From the NCBI GenBank assembly GCA_026394095.1, contig JAPKYY010000657.1, positions 1-6,384 on the forward strand: a DNA stretch of 6,384 nt. Reading direction: 5' to 3'. The DNA comes from Acidobacteriota bacterium. Lineage in GTDB: Bacteria > Acidobacteriota > Terriglobia > Bryobacterales > Bryobacteraceae. Below, piece by piece: positions 3,628 to 6,384 of this stretch. Position 1 is the first letter of the stretch; each line of letters opens with the position of its first letter. The position numbers and the translations under genes were made by a program. The notes under the pieces were generated by a model. That model was not told where the DNA came from, did no database searches, and saw nothing but the letters and a program-made list of their open reading frames with translations.

Positions 3628-6384
3628 CTAAGGCTGAACTGCACCACTCAACCAACGGGTGACACTTTGCCGATTCGCCGGATCCAGCCAGATTGCTTCC
3701 AAATTGAGACTTCCATTCGGGAAGAGAGGCGTCCAGACTCCGTACCAAGTACCGTCTTTGGAGGGCAGCAAAGGCACAGGAGCCTCATCTGGAATGAGTA
3801 CGCTCAATGCAGCCCCGCTTAGTATTTCGCCACAGGGGTTTCGAACTGCAACACGGATCGTTTGAGACTCCCCGGCCGTGGACTGGAAAGCTGCGCCAGG
3901 ACTGAGGAAGCTCAATACGGGCGCACTCGATGGGCAAGTTCCTGCGGTTGGATTTAGGGCGAAGTCCGCTTCAACGATACGCAGATCCGTATGGTTGAGA
4001 CTCAAGAGCACTGAATGCCGCGACCACGACCCGAGTGCCGATTCTGCGGCAGACAACTCAATTTTGATTTCGCCATCTGCGGGGATGATTCCCTCGGGAT
4101 TGGCAATGCGCAAGTGGGCTGAGCTGGAACGGGCAGAATAAGTTACCGCGTTCTTTGATGGATTTCGAAGACGGAGAGATCGGGAGAGGTTCTTACGGCT
4201 AAAGATGAGCGAGTATTCTGAAAGCTCCACGGGCGGAACGAGTTCGCCAACCCAGAGCTCGACCGGCAATCGTAGAACGATCTTGCCAGAGGAATCATAG
4301 ACTTCGACAAGCGCCGTGTTGAGACCAGCATTCAACCCGTTCGGTCGAGCGGAAAATCGAATTACGTGATTCGGACTCAGGCTCCCGGTGGGGTTCTCAA
4401 TGACAACCCAGGGTTGGTCGGCAACGGCAGCAATGGCCCTAGTCACGGGAGAAGTCGAGCGAAAGTTCACAGACTGGGAAGAAGAAGTTGCAGCGTTAAG
4501 CGAGGCGCTGAGTTCGATTGTGGAGACAGAAGCTTCAATGACATCAACAGGCGCGCTTGGTACAACCATTCTTTGCTCTTCGCCGGTTGCGAGGTTTCTG
4601 ATCGCAAGACTCGATTCCCTTTGCATGTTGGAAGCATTCGAGCGTCGATCCAGCCACAGCAGGAATGATTCCGGAGCCAGAATGTCGCCTTTGTTTTCGC
4701 TCAGGTTGAACTGTTGAACACCTATGGTGTCCAGGCTGACGCTAAAGGGCAGGCGTGGGGCAATAGCCTGCATCAGAACACCCCAACTTCCACCCGGGCC
4801 CGGAAAGAGTTCCACCGACAGACCAGAAGCCGGCGAATCCACACGCTCTGCACTTACGGGGACGCGGATTTCAGAACCGGACCTTAGAATGATTTCAGCG
4901 CCTGAAATCCCGGGAGGCAGCAGAAGCGGCTCAACCCAGACTTCGATAAAGCCGGGAGTCTGCGAGGTAATACTTGAGAGCTTCAGCCATGGAGCCGTCG
5001 ATTCCAGTTGAACAGGAGTCCCCGTTGGAGAGGATTGAAACTTGATCGTTTGGCGGACTGCAGTGGAAGAATTTGCAACCACGCTAAAATCCAGGCTGGA
5101 TGGAAAAACCTCAACGCCGCTTGAAACAGTTAACACCCATTTCCGGGTTAGAGACAAGCCAGAAGCATCCGTCGCGGTGAAAGAAATGGGATAGGAACCT
5201 GGCCTGGTTGGAGTTCCAGTTAGGGAGAGACTGGAGAGCGTCAAACCAGGGGGCAATTCCCCTTCTCCCAATTTCACCTGATAGGGAGGAACTCCGCCCT
5301 GGACTTCAAGTGTTCCGGTGAAGGGTCTGCCCAAGGACAACATAGAACCGAGAGATTCCAGGCGCAACAAAAAAGACTCGACCACCCGCAGAAGATAGAG
5401 GCGGCGGGATATGGCTCCATTGGCGTCTGTCGCTTCAATTGTGAAACCAAAGTCGCCGACGCGTTGGGGAGTGCCCGATATCTCGCCCGTGCTGGCATTC
5501 ATTTGCATTCCAACCGGTGGGGCACCACTGATAACCAAAAAACGGAAGGGTGCAGAACCACCCTTGCGCTGAGGAGCCCATTGGGCGGTGCTGCCCCTGG
5601 CAATGGAGCCGTTACTTGCAGATTCCAATAGCTCGAATGGCGGATTCACAACCAGAGTGAAGGCCTGGACCGCACTCGAGCCATTTTGATCCCGCACATT
5701 CATTTCGAATTCGTATTTGCCGGGTTGAGTAGGAGTGCCGATGAGTTCCCGATCGACCAGAGCTAAACCGGGGGGCAAGCTGGAAGCACCAGTGCCCACT
5801 TGCCATTCCACAATGGGCAAGCTTGAGGCGACCTGAAAATCCGTTCGATAGGGAGTAGCTGCCGTGGCTTCGGGCAAACGTCCATCGCCCTGAAATTGAG
5901 GACCATTGCCAACCACCAGCAGATAGGGCCGAAGAACAGAAGCCCCAGCTGCATCACTCAATCTAAGCGTGAGAGGGTAGGTTCCAATTCCGTTGAAGCC
6001 CCCCTTCAACCGGCCTGTATTGGGGTTTAGGATCAATCCACCGGGTAGCTGCCCAACGGCAATGCTCCAGGTGTAAGGCAAAGTCCCGCCGCTGCCGACC
6101 AGCAAGAGGTCCATGCTGCCATTGCGGGAAAAAGGCCCACCCAGCCCCGGATTGAGAATTGCAAGTGCCGGGTTGACAGTTTGCGTAACTACAGCGCTGG
6201 CAGTAGCACCGTTGGCATCGCTGACCTGGATTGAGAACTGGTTCAGTCCGGAAACAGTTGGCACCCCACTCAGCACGCCACCGGCAAAGATAAGCCCAGG
6301 TGCGGGAGACCCTGTCGTTGTCCAGGTGAACGGCGCTGTACCTCCCAGGGTTTGAAACTGAACTTGTACGGACGCGCCCACTGT
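3628..6384 (-). CDS. Large putative-Ig (He_PIG) and BACON-like repeat protein, 5' end outside window
   Basis: The frame is open to the window edge, so the N-terminus, including any signal peptide, is missing; at least 918 codons are present. Residue numbers count from the GTG at 6381-6379, which lies inside a repeat and is not the real start. Residues 1-421 are five tandem He_PIG-type domains of about 85-90 residues. Residues 422-511 resemble a BACON module (FPSSLDFS, then APWLKLSS). Residues 513-616 are unassigned. Residues 617-712 look like a second BACON-like module (DQPWVVIE), and 713-811 like a third, more diverged one (ASH or BACON style). Residues 815-917 form a last Ig-like domain with DGTWYGVWTP and two cysteines (816 and 850) that could pair. 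There is no membrane segment or catalytic motif in the part seen. Such proteins are usually secreted or surface-exposed and may bind carbohydrate or protein, but the ligand is unknown. The family type is well supported; the role is inference. Confidence 0.85.
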   Translation of the reverse strand, partial: TVGASVQVQFQTLGGTAPFTWTTTGSPAPGLIFAGGVLSGVPTVSGLNQFSIQVSDANGATASAVVTQTVNPALAILNPGLGGPFSRNGSMDLLLVGSGGTLPYTWSIAVGQLPGGLILNPNTGRLKGGFNGIGTYPLTLRLSDAAGASVLRPYLLVVGNGPQFQGDGRLPEATAATPYRTDFQVASSLPIVEWQVGTGASSLPPGLALVDRELIGTPTQPGKYEFEMNVRDQNGSSAVQAFTLVVNPPFELLESASNGSIARGSTAQWAPQRKGGSAPFRFLVISGAPPVGMQMNASTGEISGTPQRVGDFGFTIEATDANGAISRRLYLLRVVESFLLRLESLGSMLSLGRPFTGTLEVQGGVPPYQVKLGEGELPPGLTLSSLSLTGTPTRPGSYPISFTATDASGLSLTRKWVLTVSSGVEVFPSSLDFSVVANSSTAVRQTIKFQSSPTGTPVQLESTAPWLKLSSITSQTPGFIEVWVEPLLLPPGISGAEIILRSGSEIRVPVSAERVDSPASGLSVELFPGPGGSWGVLMQAIAPRLPFSVSLDTIGVQQFNLSENKGDILAPESFLLWLDRRSNASNMQRESSLAIRNLATGEEQRMVVPSAPVDVIEASVSTIELSASLNAATSSSQSVNFRSTSPVTRAIAAVADQPWVVIENPTGSLSPNHVIRFSARPNGLNAGLNTALVEVYDSSGKIVLRLPVELWVGELVPPVELSEYSLIFSRKNLSRSLRLRNPSKNAVTYSARSSSAHLRIANPEGIIPADGEIKIELSAAESALGSWSRHSVLLSLNHTDLRIVEADFALNPTAGTCPSSAPVLSFLSPGAAFQSTAGESQTIRVAVRNPCGEILSGAALSVLIPDEAPVPLLPSKDGTWYGVWTPLFPNGSLNLEAIWLDPANRQSVTRWLSGAVQP
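5119..6384 (-). repeat. Five tandem He_PIG (putative Ig) protein repeats
   Basis: Each unit ends with a recognisable block of the form [L/I]-x-G-x-P-x-x-x-G-x-Y/F and then D-x-x-G. Examples are LSGVPTVSG (unit 1, incomplete at the window edge), LIGTPTQPGKYEF (unit 3), ISGTPQRVGDFGF (unit 4) and LTGTPTRPGSYPI (unit 5), each followed about ten residues later by DANG, DQNG, DANG or DASG. Unit 2 is the odd one, with LKGGFNGIGTYPL in place of the G-T-P core. Approximate spans are 6172-6384, 5911-6171, 5641-5910, 5377-5640 and 5119-5376. The units are diverged at protein level, with no long identical DNA stretches, so the array is old. Confidence 0.85.

Noticed and set aside
4388..4717. 109-residue plus-strand frame inside the Ig-like gene
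   Set aside because: It is a shadow of the minus-strand repeat protein, which is continuous and has clear domains. Other plus-strand frames from 3659 to 6355 were rejected for the same reason.
6379..6381. GTG at the window edge as the start of the Ig-like gene
   Set aside because: It lies inside the first He_PIG unit and the frame stays open past it; the gene simply runs out of the window.

Overview
The window reads as chromosomal DNA from a Gram-negative bacterium, most likely an acidobacterium of the Bryobacter/Solibacter kind. This placement is inferred. It rests on a caa3-type cytochrome oxidase operon (coxB-coxA-coxC-coxD) whose proteins have long His-rich N-terminal tails, and on a very large protein of putative-Ig (He_PIG) repeats and BACON-like modules, a style of protein common in that group. 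Base composition is moderate, with no obvious compositional break.

Layout. Positions 1-100 hold the last codons of coxB (subunit II with a C-terminal cytochrome c domain). Positions 135-1605 hold coxA (subunit I), which cannot be read as one protein: its coding sequence changes frame twice, near 549-563 and near 1346-1354. At each point about 30 conserved codons seem to be missing. Positions 1627-2325 are coxC (subunit III) and 2346-2810 are coxD (subunit IV), both apparently intact. A strong intrinsic terminator at 2828-2873 closes the operon. Next comes a DUF3108-type secreted protein (2905-3621), best read from a CTG start that restores a signal peptide and the N-terminal third of the domain. 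Facing it, with only 6 bases between the stop codons, is the 3' end of a giant Ig-like/BACON-like protein on the minus strand (3628 to the window edge), whose start lies outside.

How the genes work together. The four cox genes encode the core of a proton-pumping terminal oxidase of the A2 (YS-motif) type. The cytochrome c domain fused to subunit II delivers electrons to CuA and on to the heme a and heme a3/CuB centre in subunit I, while subunits III and IV stabilise the complex. As written, the catalytic subunit could not be made in functional form, although every ligand outside the two lesions is preserved. Either the gene decayed very recently or, at least as likely, the assembly collapsed two short segments. 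The DUF3108 and Ig-like genes have no visible functional tie to the oxidase.

There is no gene-free stretch over 300 bases. I saw no tRNA, rRNA, CRISPR array, insertion sequence or clear new system. The main item of interest is the twice-interrupted coxA inside an otherwise healthy operon.
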